64,000 nt of DNA, taken from Aegilops tauschii subsp. strangulata. Its lineage: Eukaryota; Streptophyta; Magnoliopsida; Poales; Poaceae. Position numbers and translations under genes: made by a program. The stretch lies in assembly GCF_002575655.3 (NCBI RefSeq), contig NC_053036.3:195084788-195148787 (forward strand), written 5' to 3'. The notes under the pieces were generated by a model. The model saw only the letters and a program-made list of their open reading frames with translations, searched no databases and was not told the origin of the DNA. This document shows, one piece after another, positions 45,601 through 54,839 of this stretch. Each line of letters starts with the position of its first letter. Position 1 is the stretch's first letter.

Positions 45601-46811
45601 AGAAGATTCCCTCGGGGCTCTTTCAGTGGCTTGGCGGGGTACTGGTGGTGTGTAGAGGTGGTGCGGGTTTGAGTTCGAGCTCGGGACCTCCTTTTATAGG
45701 CGATCCGAGGGGGTGGCCATGAACGGGATAACGCCGGCGAGAAATTACGGCGAGGCAGAGGTTGGGCAGGGGTTTTAGGTGGCTAGGCATCACCGTGGAG
45801 GATCACTGGTGCCATTCCTCCGCTAAACCTCGGTCGGGCTTGGTGTAATACGCCGGTCCTCGACGGAACGGCCGTACGGGCACGGCGGCGGCAGGGAGCG
45901 CGCTCCGCGCCTACCAGTTCACGACGACGGACTGCAGCGTGCACGGGTGAGTGGATGTCCACGCGATGGCCTCTGGTGGCTTGGGCGGCGCTGGACGGCG
46001 CCATCCAACGCTGCGCCTCTCTAGCAGCCGCAAAGGGCGCTGCTGCCGTCGCTCACGGGGTGGCGCACCTCCACCTGCTCGTCGCTGACGCCCGCAAGCT
46101 TCCAGGCGATTGTGCGGCGCAGGGATAAGAAGGAGGCACAGGGCGCACGGCGCCACCGCGGCTACTGGCGAGATCGAGAAGGGGTTCTGAAGAAAACGAC
46201 ATCGGCCACTGAAACTGCACCTCTGAATTTTCTGAACTTGACAGTAACAGTGCCCTTCAGGTGTTCGACGAAATGATTTGGCATGAAGAATTTTTTTTCT
46301 GGAGCTGGGACTTGGTGAGGTGACCTCTCAATGCATCCAGAGGTTGCCTGAATTTTCTCAGATTTTTAGGAGGAGAAAACAAATGAATTTCATCAAATTT
46401 TACAAATATGGTCCAAACTTGCAGCAAGCACAATTTGAAATATTTGAACTGGAGACCAGTGGATCTTCATGGATCTTGGTTGAGTGCTCTAAGGACTAGC
46501 CAGGGAAAATGGTTTGGAGGCAAAACTCAAAGGAGAAAAGGTAGTTCCTTTGTAAATCTCCAAGGGCCAAAGTAGAAGGCAGAAAATATTTTTGATAAGA
46601 AATAAATGGAAGAAAAATCATGGGGGAGTTCAACTTGCGCGCGAACTGTTGTAAGGTAGAAGACGGGGACGAGTAGGGCGTGCGAACGGGGTGGGGTTGC
46701 TGGCTTGCCCGGTGGATAAACGGCTGCAAGCCCCCAAAGAGTTCTTGAGAACTATGCAGGACCTACTAGATGTCATGTCTACTAGACCCATATCGTAGGC
46801 TTGACGGTATA
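42678..46811. mobile_element. LARD-like or solo-LTR-like insertion, 4.1 kb
   Basis: It interrupts the exonuclease exon: GCTTC occurs on both sides (42673-42677 and 46812-46816), and removal restores an open frame. The left end is TGTCACGACCGG, typical of a plant LTR start; the right end is GACGGTATA, which lacks the expected CA. It has no gag or pol. Size and lack of coding capacity suggest a solo LTR of a LARD-type element. It contains a 64-bp satellite and GC-rich, intermittently open sequence at 45240-46200. Confidence 0.55.
43381..43940 (+). repeat. 64-bp tandem repeat, about 9 copies
   Basis: Unit starts fall at 43445, 43509, 43573, 43637, 43701, 43765, 43831 and 43895, mostly exactly 64 bp apart, with one more diverged unit upstream. 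Each unit includes CGGACGTCTGAGCGACATCA and ATAAAGGGCTTA. The array lies inside the LARD-like element. Confidence 0.9.
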
Positions 46812-46816
46812 GCTTC

Positions 46817-46976
46817 TGCCTATTCGCACGCCATGCCGGCGCGTGGATGTAACTTCACTTAATTCAGTCAAACGTCGCGCCTCCCACGACCTTCGCCTGC
46901 CTCGTGCGGTCGCGCCCTTTGAGACTTCGACCGGCTATAAATGAGCAATTTTTTTGCCTACTCCGCATGCATGATA
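46817..46976. other. Continuation of the exonuclease fragment and short spacer
   Basis: The first 35-40 bases continue the exonuclease exon on the minus strand. The rest, including a plus-strand TATAAAT word near 46936, is unassigned. Confidence 0.45.
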
Positions 46977-47612
46977 CTCCCTCTGGTCCTTTTTACTCCC
47001 GTCAACCGTTTGCAAAGTGTTTGACCAAATTTATACTTTTTTTGAACACCACCTTATATTAATTAACCAGCCACACCAGTACACTCATTCGATACAATAT
47101 TCACCACACAGGGCGGTACGTTATTTACAAGAATACCATCTAATCTATTGGCAAAGCTATACTTAGCGATTAAGTGTGCCACCTTATTGGCCGAACGGCT
47201 AATCTTTGACAATTGAAGATAGTTGATCAACTTCGAGATGCTCAACGCTTTCATCTTCAGGTCACACATAGCAGACCTGTCATAGTCCCCCGATGCAAGA
47301 GACGCTACCACAAAAGCGATATCAGTCTGTAAAATTACAGGATTATGAAGAGAAATACCTATGTAGAGACCGGCAATGCAAGCCCTAAGCTCCGCTTCCT
47401 CCACGCTTTGACATGCATCAATGAAATCCCACGACCAAATTTATACTAAAAATATCAATATCTACAATACTGATTATAATGAGTATAAGAACTACGTTTT
47501 ATAATGAGTGTAAAATATTGATTTGACATTGTGAGTGTTGACACATTTTTCTATAAGTCTGGTGAAAGTAGAGGTACATTGACTTCAGACAAAACTTAAA
47601 TGCACAATGCAG
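46977..47612. mobile_element. Decayed Stowaway MITE, split by a LINE
   Basis: The left end is CTCCCTCTGGTCC after TA; the right end near 47612 is degraded. The inner sequence is interrupted at 47038 by a LINE fragment. Confidence 0.4.
47038..47432 (-). mobile_element. 5'-truncated LINE/RNase H fragment
   Basis: A 395-bp insertion flanked by the 15-bp duplication GACCAAATTTATACT (47023-47037 and 47433-47447). On the minus strand it ends in a short A run next to the duplication, the hallmark of target-primed reverse transcription. It encodes a plant LINE-type RNase H end (47404-47063): AELRACIAGLYIG, VILQTDIAFVV, ISRSANKVAHLIAK. Confidence 0.85.
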
Positions 47613-47676
47613 ACTAGTTCCTCCGTCCATGTGCGTGCCATGTCCTATCTTGTCATCACAACAAGGTTAGCTATTA

Positions 47677-47949
47677 GGCTGGCCATAGTGGGGGTAACAT
47701 AAGTAGTATCATGCACTTGGGACTCGCAAACATGCTAATGTGGTAGGCAATTAAAGAAGAGAGAGATGGTTATAGTAACATAGGTAGATACCGTAACATA
47801 ATAAATGTGATGCTACTATGTGTCATGCATGGCAATAAATGAGACCACCTATGATACTAATCTATGATACTATGCACTATAGAGGTAGTAACATAGACTA
47901 GTAACATATGCATGTTACTAGTCTAAGTTATTCCCCACTAGGACCAGCC
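47677..47949. mobile_element. Tourist-type (Harbinger) MITE, 273 bp
   Basis: TTA duplications lie at 47674-47676 and 47950-47952. The left end is GGCTGGCCATAGTGGGG and the right end is CCCCACTAGGACCAGCC. Confidence 0.9.
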
Positions 47950-48099
47950 TTAGAGTACCACTACCTCCCTTCTAGTTTAAAGGGCTCGACTCAAAAATTT
48001 CACCTACTCTTAGCAAGATAGTAGAGGCGGTGGAATAGTTTTTGAAGTCTGCAAAAGTACTCAACTAGTGCTGTCGTTCTTCACAAACAAATGTGTTTA

Positions 48100-48225
48100 C
48101 CAATGCATGCATGAACACTAGTTACTCTAACCCCCCTCTCTTCTTTAATTCTTTGCCACATCAGCATGTTTTCTATTCCCGTGTGCATGATACCAACTAA
48201 GATACCACCATTATGGCCAGCCTTA
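48100..48225. mobile_element. Partial Tourist-type MITE
   Basis: The right-end part resembles the preceding family and ends ATTATGGCCAGCC before TTA. The left end is missing or decayed. Confidence 0.45.
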
Positions 48226-48580
48226 ATCATCGCATGCAATAATTTATTGCACCTTGAAATATGAACATGTGCGGGGCGTGTATGTTTTTAATGACTTGAG
48301 ACTATACCTAGCCTGGCATGCAAGATGACTTATTATGCACCGTTCCCCATACCTGCAGGAAGCCCGTTCGTCTCCAAATCTTTTCCTCTCCATGTGTGGA
48401 AACAATATGCCTGCCGAACTCTCCTTCTCCCTCCGGCGGTCCCACCACTCCACCCCGTGTGAAAAAATCTGCATGCATGACTCTCCTCCCCCACGCTCGT
48501 CCAATCCATTGTGACCAGCAATATTTCCACCCCTTCGCTCCCCCGTAATTTACTCCAACAAATATGCCCACGTAGCTGTT
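48226..48580. other. Unassigned interval
   Basis: Overlapping Arg/Gly-rich ORFs occur on both strands but none is recognised. Confidence 0.4.
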
Positions 48581-48582
48581 AC

Positions 48583-48680
48583 TTAACTGCAGGTGCATTG
48601 GGTCACTGACATATGGGCCCAACAGGGGTCTGGCCCACATGTCAGTGACGCAACTGGACCTGCAGTTAAGTCAGTGCAGC
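48583..48680. repeat. Foldback hairpin upstream of a TATA box
   Basis: ACTTAACTGCAGGTGC...GTCACTGACATATGGGCC pairs with GGCCCACATGTCAGTGACGC...CTGCAGTTAAGT around a loop of about 10 bases near 48630. Confidence 0.8.
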
Positions 48681-48715
48681 TCAGTCCATATCTTACGTAG
48701 GTGTGCCATTGCTCG

Positions 48716-48723
48716 CTATAAAT
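48716..48723 (+). promoter_or_regulatory. TATA box of the pseudogene at 48811
   Basis: CGCTATAAATATTG lies about 90 bp before the ATG, in a CT-rich leader; the hairpin lies just upstream. Confidence 0.55.
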
Positions 48724-48810
48724 ATTGCGCCTCCCACGACATCGCTATCTCCTCCCCCTCACGTTCACGTTCATCGCTATCTCCTCCCCCTCCCTCTCAC
48801 GTCGACCACC

Positions 48811-49664
48811 ATGGCATCGCCCCTCCCAAGCCCTAGGAGTCCCTCGCTGCACCGCACGGACGGTCACATGTCGCCGTTCCGTTCCTCGCTGCCACTAGTC
48901 GAGGAGGACGCGTCGGTGTTCCGCTCCTCGCCGCTACGCGACGCGTCGCCATTCCGTTCCTCGCCGCCACTAGTCGAGGAGGACGCGTCGGTGTTCCTCT
49001 CCTCGCCGCGACGCGTCGCCGTTCCGTTCCTCGCCGCCATGAGTCGAGGAGGACTCGTCGGCGTTCCGCTCCTCGCCGCGACACATCGGCGTTCCCAATC
49101 TCGACAGCACGCGCGCCGGAGGACGCGTCGGCTCCCCGCTACGAGGAGAACGCCACGCCGCCCGCCGAGCTCCCCAGCCTTGAGGAGCTTTGGAAAGAAA
49201 TAGATGTCGCCTTGTGGGAGGCTTTGCCTCCAGCAGAGCGCGCCAAAATAGAGGCGGAGAAGAAGGCCGAGGAAGAGAAGTGCACCGCGGAACAAGCTGC
49301 CTGGGAGGCCTATGTCGCGTCTGAGAGAGTCAGGTAATTGGCTCTTTGGCAGAAGGCTCGTGCGAGGGCCGTGAGGGTGGCGGAGGACGCCCGTGCCGAC
49401 GCTCTGAGTGCAGTCGGGCCCAAGCGCCTCATCTATGCTTGGCGGTACGTGGACCGGGTGCATGCTTCCAGCGAGGAGGAGTACCTGTTGGCGCCGGATC
49501 ACCAGACCGGTGAGATCGCGCTCGCCCGCCGCCAAGCCGCCAATCAGCACCTCGCGAGTTGCGAGGCTGAGGAAGAGGCGTTCTCTCGGCGCACTGGGAA
49601 ACGGCATCGCACCAGGGCACTCGTGGCGCGCCGCAAGCGCTCCTGCGAGCGCCGTGGCTTTTAG
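48811..49664 (+). pseudogene. Repeat-containing protein of unknown family (disrupted)
   Basis: The start codon sits in a good context (CCACCATGGCATC). The N-terminal part has three diverged copies of a 25-residue unit (SPFRSSLPLVEEDASVFRSSPLRD). A 5-bp deletion in the second repeat (near 48995-49015) shifts the frame; in the restored frame a TGA occurs near 49040 and a TAA near 49334. The C-terminal part is Ala/Glu/Arg-rich and helical (LEELWKEIDVALWEALPPAERAKIEAEKKAEEE, then RRQAANQHLASCEAEEEAFSRR) to a TAG at 49662-49664. I do not recognise the family. It looks like cargo in CACTA-2 that had its own promoter. Confidence 0.6.
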
Positions 49665-49892
49665 GAGGAGTATAATTTTTGTTTTGTAAGGCGATCTTAT
49701 TAGTTTTGGGACGCAAATGATAAATCCCGAACATTCAGGAATTTTTAGCGTCCTTAATTAAGTATGTAAAAGGGAAAGTTTGGAAACCTTGTGTATTCGT
49801 ACGCATTTTGCAAGTACGTGCATATAGCACAAACTTTACTATATACTATCGCACTACACGTCTCTCTCGATATATGCTTGCAGACTGTGCTA

Positions 49893-49978
49893 CTCCCTCC
49901 GTCCAGGACAATAAGTCATCTTTGGTTGTGCACCGTGACCAAGAAGGAGGGAACACTTATACACCTAGACGGAGGGAG
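49893..49978. mobile_element. Short Stowaway MITE, 86 bp
   Basis: CTCCCTCCGTCCAGG on the left and CCTAGACGGAGGGAG on the right, with TA on both sides. Confidence 0.85.
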
Positions 49979-50341
49979 TACTACTATTACTTATGTACGT
50001 GCAAATGCACATTTTAACATTACGATGTGGTTTTTGTAAAAGTAGAAAAACAGCACTAGTCAAGCTTGTGAAACGATTCAATGCAAAACAAATGCAAAAA
50101 TGCTCATTTGATTGTTTACTTTTAGCTTCCTTCTCTGTGGTTATTTCTCTGTCGTACTTTGTACGGAGTATCTCACTGGTTGGAAAGGCATGCAAATTCC
50201 CAAACCGCTTCCTACACCCTGTATCGAATTTTTTGCCTAACAAGTTGTGCCGTGCAATTGGAATTCCAACTTGAGTACTACTAGTAGTAGGAGTACTAGG
50301 GGCCAGTTCTTTTAGGCTTCTAGATAGTAATCCCATAACTA

Positions 50342-50813
50342 CTACCTCCGTCCTGGTTTATTGGTCCCCATTGTAATCTGTGTCAAATTTTGATCATAAA
50401 TTTAACTAATGAAATGTTAGTGCATGTCACATGCACTACTCCATCCGTCTAGGTGAGTAAGTCATCTTAGGCTGTGCACCGTGACCAAGGAGGAGGAGAA
50501 AACGAGAAACGTTAATGTTTATTTTCTAATTAATAGTATTGCATGCAATGAACTAACCACTGCATGTCGTGTTTGATATCTCAAGTCACTAAAAGCATGC
50601 ACACTCTTTATCTCTTATTGGTTGATATGTCAAGAAACAAGAAACGAGGTAAGTTAATGCACCGCGCCTAAGTGTTTTGGGATTATTTGGTTTTCGTAAG
50701 ATGACTTACACACCTAGACGGAGGGATTACAATGGTGAGGAATAAACCAGTTAAATCTTTGGTCAAAATTTAGCACAAATTACAATGGTGAGGAATAAAC
50801 CAGGACGGAGTAG
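50342..50813. mobile_element. Stowaway MITE, interrupted by another Stowaway
   Basis: CTACCTCCGTCCTGGTTTATTGG on the left pairs with AATAAACCAGGACGGAG on the right. The centre is occupied by the MITE at 50439-50727. ATTACAATGGTGAGGAATAAACC is present twice (near 50727 and 50779). Confidence 0.75.
50439..50727. mobile_element. Inner Stowaway MITE, 289 bp
   Basis: CTCCATCCGTCTAGG on the left and CCTAGACGGAGGGA on the right, TA-flanked, inserted within 50342-50813. It is similar to the short unit at 49893-49978. Confidence 0.75.
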
Positions 50814-51949
50814 TAGTTTAGAAGCCCAAATAAATGAGTGAGGCACCTTATTGTTACTCTCCACTGTGACTAGTCTTGTGGGAAAAGCTAGGGAAGCTGC
50901 AAAAAGAACTGGCCCTAGGAGTAGTAGCTAGGGATCGAGTGTGCGAGATGAACCGGAGAAAGTAAATGGAGAGAGATGAAATGCAAAAAAGACTGAGGGA
51001 TGTGATGGTTGCTTGTCCGTTTATTTTACCAAGCCACTTATTACTGGGAGTGGTTGGGTTTTGTGATATGACGGCTTTACTGCCGCGCCACGAGCGGGGT
51101 GAGAGGTGAGACTCCCGTGCAGCGCCGCCCTCTACACTTGTACTACATCGGTCGTGGTTTATTAGTCCCCCATTGAATTTGACTGAAGATTTAACTGACA
51201 AAATGTTAGTGCATGTCAACAAAAATTATATCGTTGGATTCGTATTTGAACATAGTTTCGAATGATATAATTTTAGGTGACATGCATCAGCATTCATCGT
51301 ACTATATATAATGTTAGTTCAATTTTTGGTCGTACTAATCTATAGTAGTAAGGTGCCTGTGCGTTGCACCGAAGAGTGAAATGCATTGATCGGGGAGTTG
51401 TTTATTTTGACAAAGGATGTGGGGTCATCTCATGTGTAACGGGTATCGATAGGTTTCTTCGGATATTATTTCATCTCTAGAGCTCACAAACATCCAGGTG
51501 AAATGGATAAAAAGGTATCTTTTACAAACAAAAGCGTTCAACTGTTCAACTTGCATCCAAAACTTGTGAAGAAATAACACTTATTGTGCTTTGCAAGAAA
51601 TGATCTTTAAGAATTAGTTTTTGAGTATCGATTGTTATACATGTTGGCTACAGATGACATGGCACTTTCTTATAGTCAACAGTTGGCTATACTATTGAGT
51701 AATATTAACCATGCCCTTATACACCTAGACGGAGGGATTAAATCTGGATGAATTGCAAGCGGGCAGAGGAGATGTAAGAAATGGTTCATCGTAAGTCTTT
51801 CACCAGTACTGTAGTAAAAATTCATACATGGAAGATTCTAGACTAAACCATAAACGGATACACTTTTATTCATGCGCGATACTCCAATAGAGCAAGATCC
51901 TGCATGGAAGTCTCCACATGCTTAGACAACAGATTACATTGAGCGAAGA
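50814..51949. other. MITE remnants and unassigned sequence
   Basis: 51146-51330 is half of a MITE of the 50342 type (CTACATCGGTCGTGGTTTATTAGTCC). A Helitron-like end on the minus strand (GGTGCAACGCACAGGCACC) lies near 51350-51375. A MITE right end (CACCTAGACGGAGGGA) lies near 51724-51739. No gene is seen. Confidence 0.45.
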
Positions 51950-52540
51950 CTAATGATCAACATTTAACTTGATAATGCGTATGTCCAGGTGAACCTCCTT
52001 GGAGTCCCCGTGCACCGTGTCGGTGGGTAAAGGATGCCATGGGTTTTCCAAGTCCACATTGGCGGGATAGTCCCAGCTCCCCAGAGTCCAAGTCCGTTCG
52101 ATGAGGCCGGTGTTGCCGCCCACGCGACCCGGAGGGGTAGTAACACTGACCACGCACCCGTACATCGGCCTCGTGTCAGTGTCAGCGTCAGCGGCGTCGC
52201 CCCTGACGCACATTACAGAGACGGGGCGGTGGCCTACGCGGGCCTCGCCGGTGCCCACGATCAAGAGGAAGACGCTGCCGTCCTCCTTCGAGACTAGCAG
52301 GCGGCGGTGATCCTCCAGCGACTCCGGCATGGTGAGCGGGTAGCACGTCTCGTACTTGATGTTCTCCGCCAAGGGCCAGCAGTGACCGCTGCACGCATCC
52401 GTGAGGTGATGCACCATGTCCGCCGGCGAGCCACAAAACGGCATCGGGCACTCATAGCAGTGAAGGGCTCCTTGGAGGCATCGACCAGGCCGTCCATGAA
52501 ACGGGAGTGGCTGTAGGGGACGTTGCGCCAGTTGAATATA
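51950..52540 (-). pseudogene. SINA-like E3 ubiquitin ligase fragment
   Basis: The minus-strand frame ending at 51950 matches the substrate-binding half of seven-in-absentia (SINA/SIAH-like) ligases: a SIAH zinc-finger end (CPMPFCGSPADMVHHLTDACSGHCWP), then HRRLLVSKEDGSVFLLIVG, VSVMCVRGDAAD, MYGCVVSVTTPPGR and HGDSKEVHLDIRIIK. In intact proteins this half dimerises and binds substrates, and a RING domain lies upstream. Here RING is absent, and near 52460-52500 a different frame shows the family's start of this region (FMDGLVDASKEPF), so a frameshift with loss of about 30 residues is likely. It faces away from the F-box gene at 53111. It is probably a captured, non-functional piece. Confidence 0.8.
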
Positions 52541-53110
52541 TGAGCAAGTTACTATGAGATTTAATCCGAATAAGCACAAAATAAATCATGAAGGCTATAA
52601 CGGAGATGAAACTAATCATGTGGACTAGCATAGTAGTAGGATACAGAGTAGAAACATGAATTCTACCACGATTTCGAACAGGAAGGACAGAAACACATAC
52701 GGTTCAACGGGAGCAGCACCGTTGGCGTTGAGGTTGTCGCCCATGTCCAAACACCACGTAGACACGGTCTTTGAGCACGGTTCATAGTCGTTGCACGCTC
52801 GGGCATTGAAGTTTGTAACTATTTTAGGTTAGAATATACTACTCCTCCGATGCTAGTAGTAGAGCAGAGTCCTACTCTACTACTCTACTCAAGCAAGTTA
52901 GGGCATAGCACTATAGGGAGTACCAGTACTGTGATCACTCAAGCAAGTTGTCTGGCATCGACATGACCCTACGCTGTTGGTAGTCATCATCACCTGTCCA
53001 CTTCCTGCAGCACATATTCGCTTCTCCATCTTTGTCCGCACATAATCTCGTCTAATCTTTCATCCCCGCTAAGGCGCCTCCCCCCCTCATCCGAAACCCA
53101 AGCACTAACA
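52541..53110. other. Interval between SINA-like and F-box genes
   Basis: A short minus-strand frame near 52800-52680 (ARACNDYEPCSKTVSTWC) may be another exon but is not recognised. The right part should hold the F-box promoter; no clear TATA box was assigned. Confidence 0.4.
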
Positions 53111-54578
53111 ATGGCAGAACCGAGCAGCGTTCGCCGAAAGAGTGGCTGGAATTCGCTCCCCACAGAGGTAATCAAGCTCATTGTTTCGCGTGTGGACAAT
53201 CTCAGTACCATGCCGCTCGCCGCGTGCTCGTCGGGGCTGTACCGTTTACTCAAAGCCCTCAGGCCGGAGCTTTTTAAGCCAGCTCCTTGCTTGCTGATGC
53301 CGCCTGATCTTCAGAAACGGCGTGTCACGCAGCATAACGATCGTAGGGTGGCGAGCATCAACCGCCTTGATTGTGATCCGATCCCTGTCAGCCTCAACTA
53401 CATTAACGGTATGTACTGGGTTGGCATGAACACGTCTTGGATGGTGCTCGTCGACTGTCGCAGCAGCTGGATGCTCGTGGAGGTCTACACCCGGCGATTG
53501 ATCCCCCTTCCTTCGATTAACACTGCACTGCTTTGGCACCGCGGCCCAGAATACTCGGAATCTTACAGTAGCCAACATGATACCAAGTTTGATTTGCTCA
53601 AGGTTGTAATCTGCCAAGTGCCCACAAGATCTGCGAATTATAAAGACTTCAGGCTAATTGCGTTCTTCAACCGCGGTCTCGCCTATCTGACAGGTCACTG
53701 CGGTAAGTGGATAAATCTGCACGTCCATCACAGGATCATACACCCTCCATGGTTCTTTGATGCCATTGAACACAAGGGCTTCATTTACGCTGTCGACTCC
53801 TTCTATGGTTGGACGTATTGCTGGCCTACTCCAGTCATCGCTACAAACGGCTGTTACAGCAGTATGTTACTTTCCTATGATATCATGATGGCTTGCTTAT
53901 ATTACTGTCAACATTTGCTGAAAAAATATTCATGCTCATAACATGCTGTTCTTAAGATTGACAAAATCAAGAGCCCTTTTTTATTTGACTCCAACTTGAT
54001 ATAATGTTGTAGGCCGCCTGGTGTCCCTACCCTTCCTAATCCCAGAACCTTTCAAAGAAAAGCGTCATGGCAGTTGCAGGTGGTTCCTGGCTCGATGAGA
54101 CGACGGCGAAAGATTGATGATCGTCCGCATGTACCGGACGTGTTGTTTCACGGAATACAATCACAGTCACTGCAAGGTCTTTGAGCAGGATCCCAGCTTC
54201 TCTGGGCCTTTAGGAATTTTTGACTGGAGGCTGGTAAGTAGCCTTGGTACACGCTCTCTGTTTGTCGGACTGAATTATCCGATTAACCAGGAGATAACCG
54301 ACGGCAAGGATCATGATGGCAGCGCGGTTTCGTTCATCAGGCAAAACTGTGTGTACACAGCGTACCATGCGTCTCTGCATGCACCATACCCTGATATGTG
54401 CCGCCACGCTCTGCAGCCCAAAGTAGGAGAGAGGGTTGCAAGTATCAGACTTCGACCTACTGGCTGGAGTTTCCCCCGTCAGGCACCCATCTGGTTCAAG
54501 CCGGCGGCCAATCTCCACAGCTTAATAAATAGTAACGTCCAACTGAGCCAGTTAGTTAGATGCGTACACTTGGTGTAG
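53111..54578 (+). pseudogene. F-box / DUF295 protein gene (two exons, one in-frame stop)
   Basis: Exon 1, 53111-53861, starts MAEPSS in good context (AACAATGGC) and holds an F-box-like start (WNSLPTEVIKLIVSRVDNL) and DUF295 repeats (YWVGMNTSWMVLVD, FRLIAFFNRGLAYLTG, WFFDAIEHKGFIYAVD). A GTATGT donor, a 151-bp intron and a TAG acceptor lead to exon 2, 54013-54578, in phase. Exon 2 carries the family's C-terminal pattern (RSLFVGLNYPINQEI, NCVYTAYHASLHAPYPDMCRH, GWSFPRQAPIWFKP). The full frame is 438 residues. A single TGA at 54096-54098 (after WFLAR) cuts it to about 277. F-box proteins recruit targets to SCF ubiquitin ligases. The gene is otherwise complete, so the stop may be recent, or a sequencing artefact. 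It lies inside CACTA-2. Confidence 0.85.
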
Positions 54579-54777
54579 TAGGATCTTTATTTAGTTTGAT
54601 GCATACACTTGTTCTTTTTTGGTAGCCCTTTTGTAATGATGGCTGATGTTTGGTTTGGAAGAGAGAGCTGCGTCTTCACTCTTCTGGCCTGCTTACTGCT
54701 TCTGTTGCACCCCCAGCCCTGGTTGCTGCTGCTGCTGTTTTCAATGTACAATCAGTAGTATATTTCGTCTGTTGGTT

Positions 54778-54785
54778 GAATAAAT
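54778..54785 (+). terminator. Poly(A) signal of the F-box gene
   Basis: GAATAAAT about 200 bp after the stop codon, within a T-rich 3' region. Confidence 0.45.
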
Positions 54786-54839
54786 GTGTTGTTAGAACGA
54801 CAAACACAATGTTTTGGAAGTCGTTGCACGGTTCGATCC

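Noticed and set aside
45426..46156. GC-rich ORFs on both strands in the LARD-like element
   Set aside because: They are short, overlapping and unrecognised; composition alone explains them.
48864..49607. 247-aa minus-strand ORF
   Set aside because: It is antisense to the repeat-containing pseudogene, which has start context, TATA box and helical composition on the plus strand.
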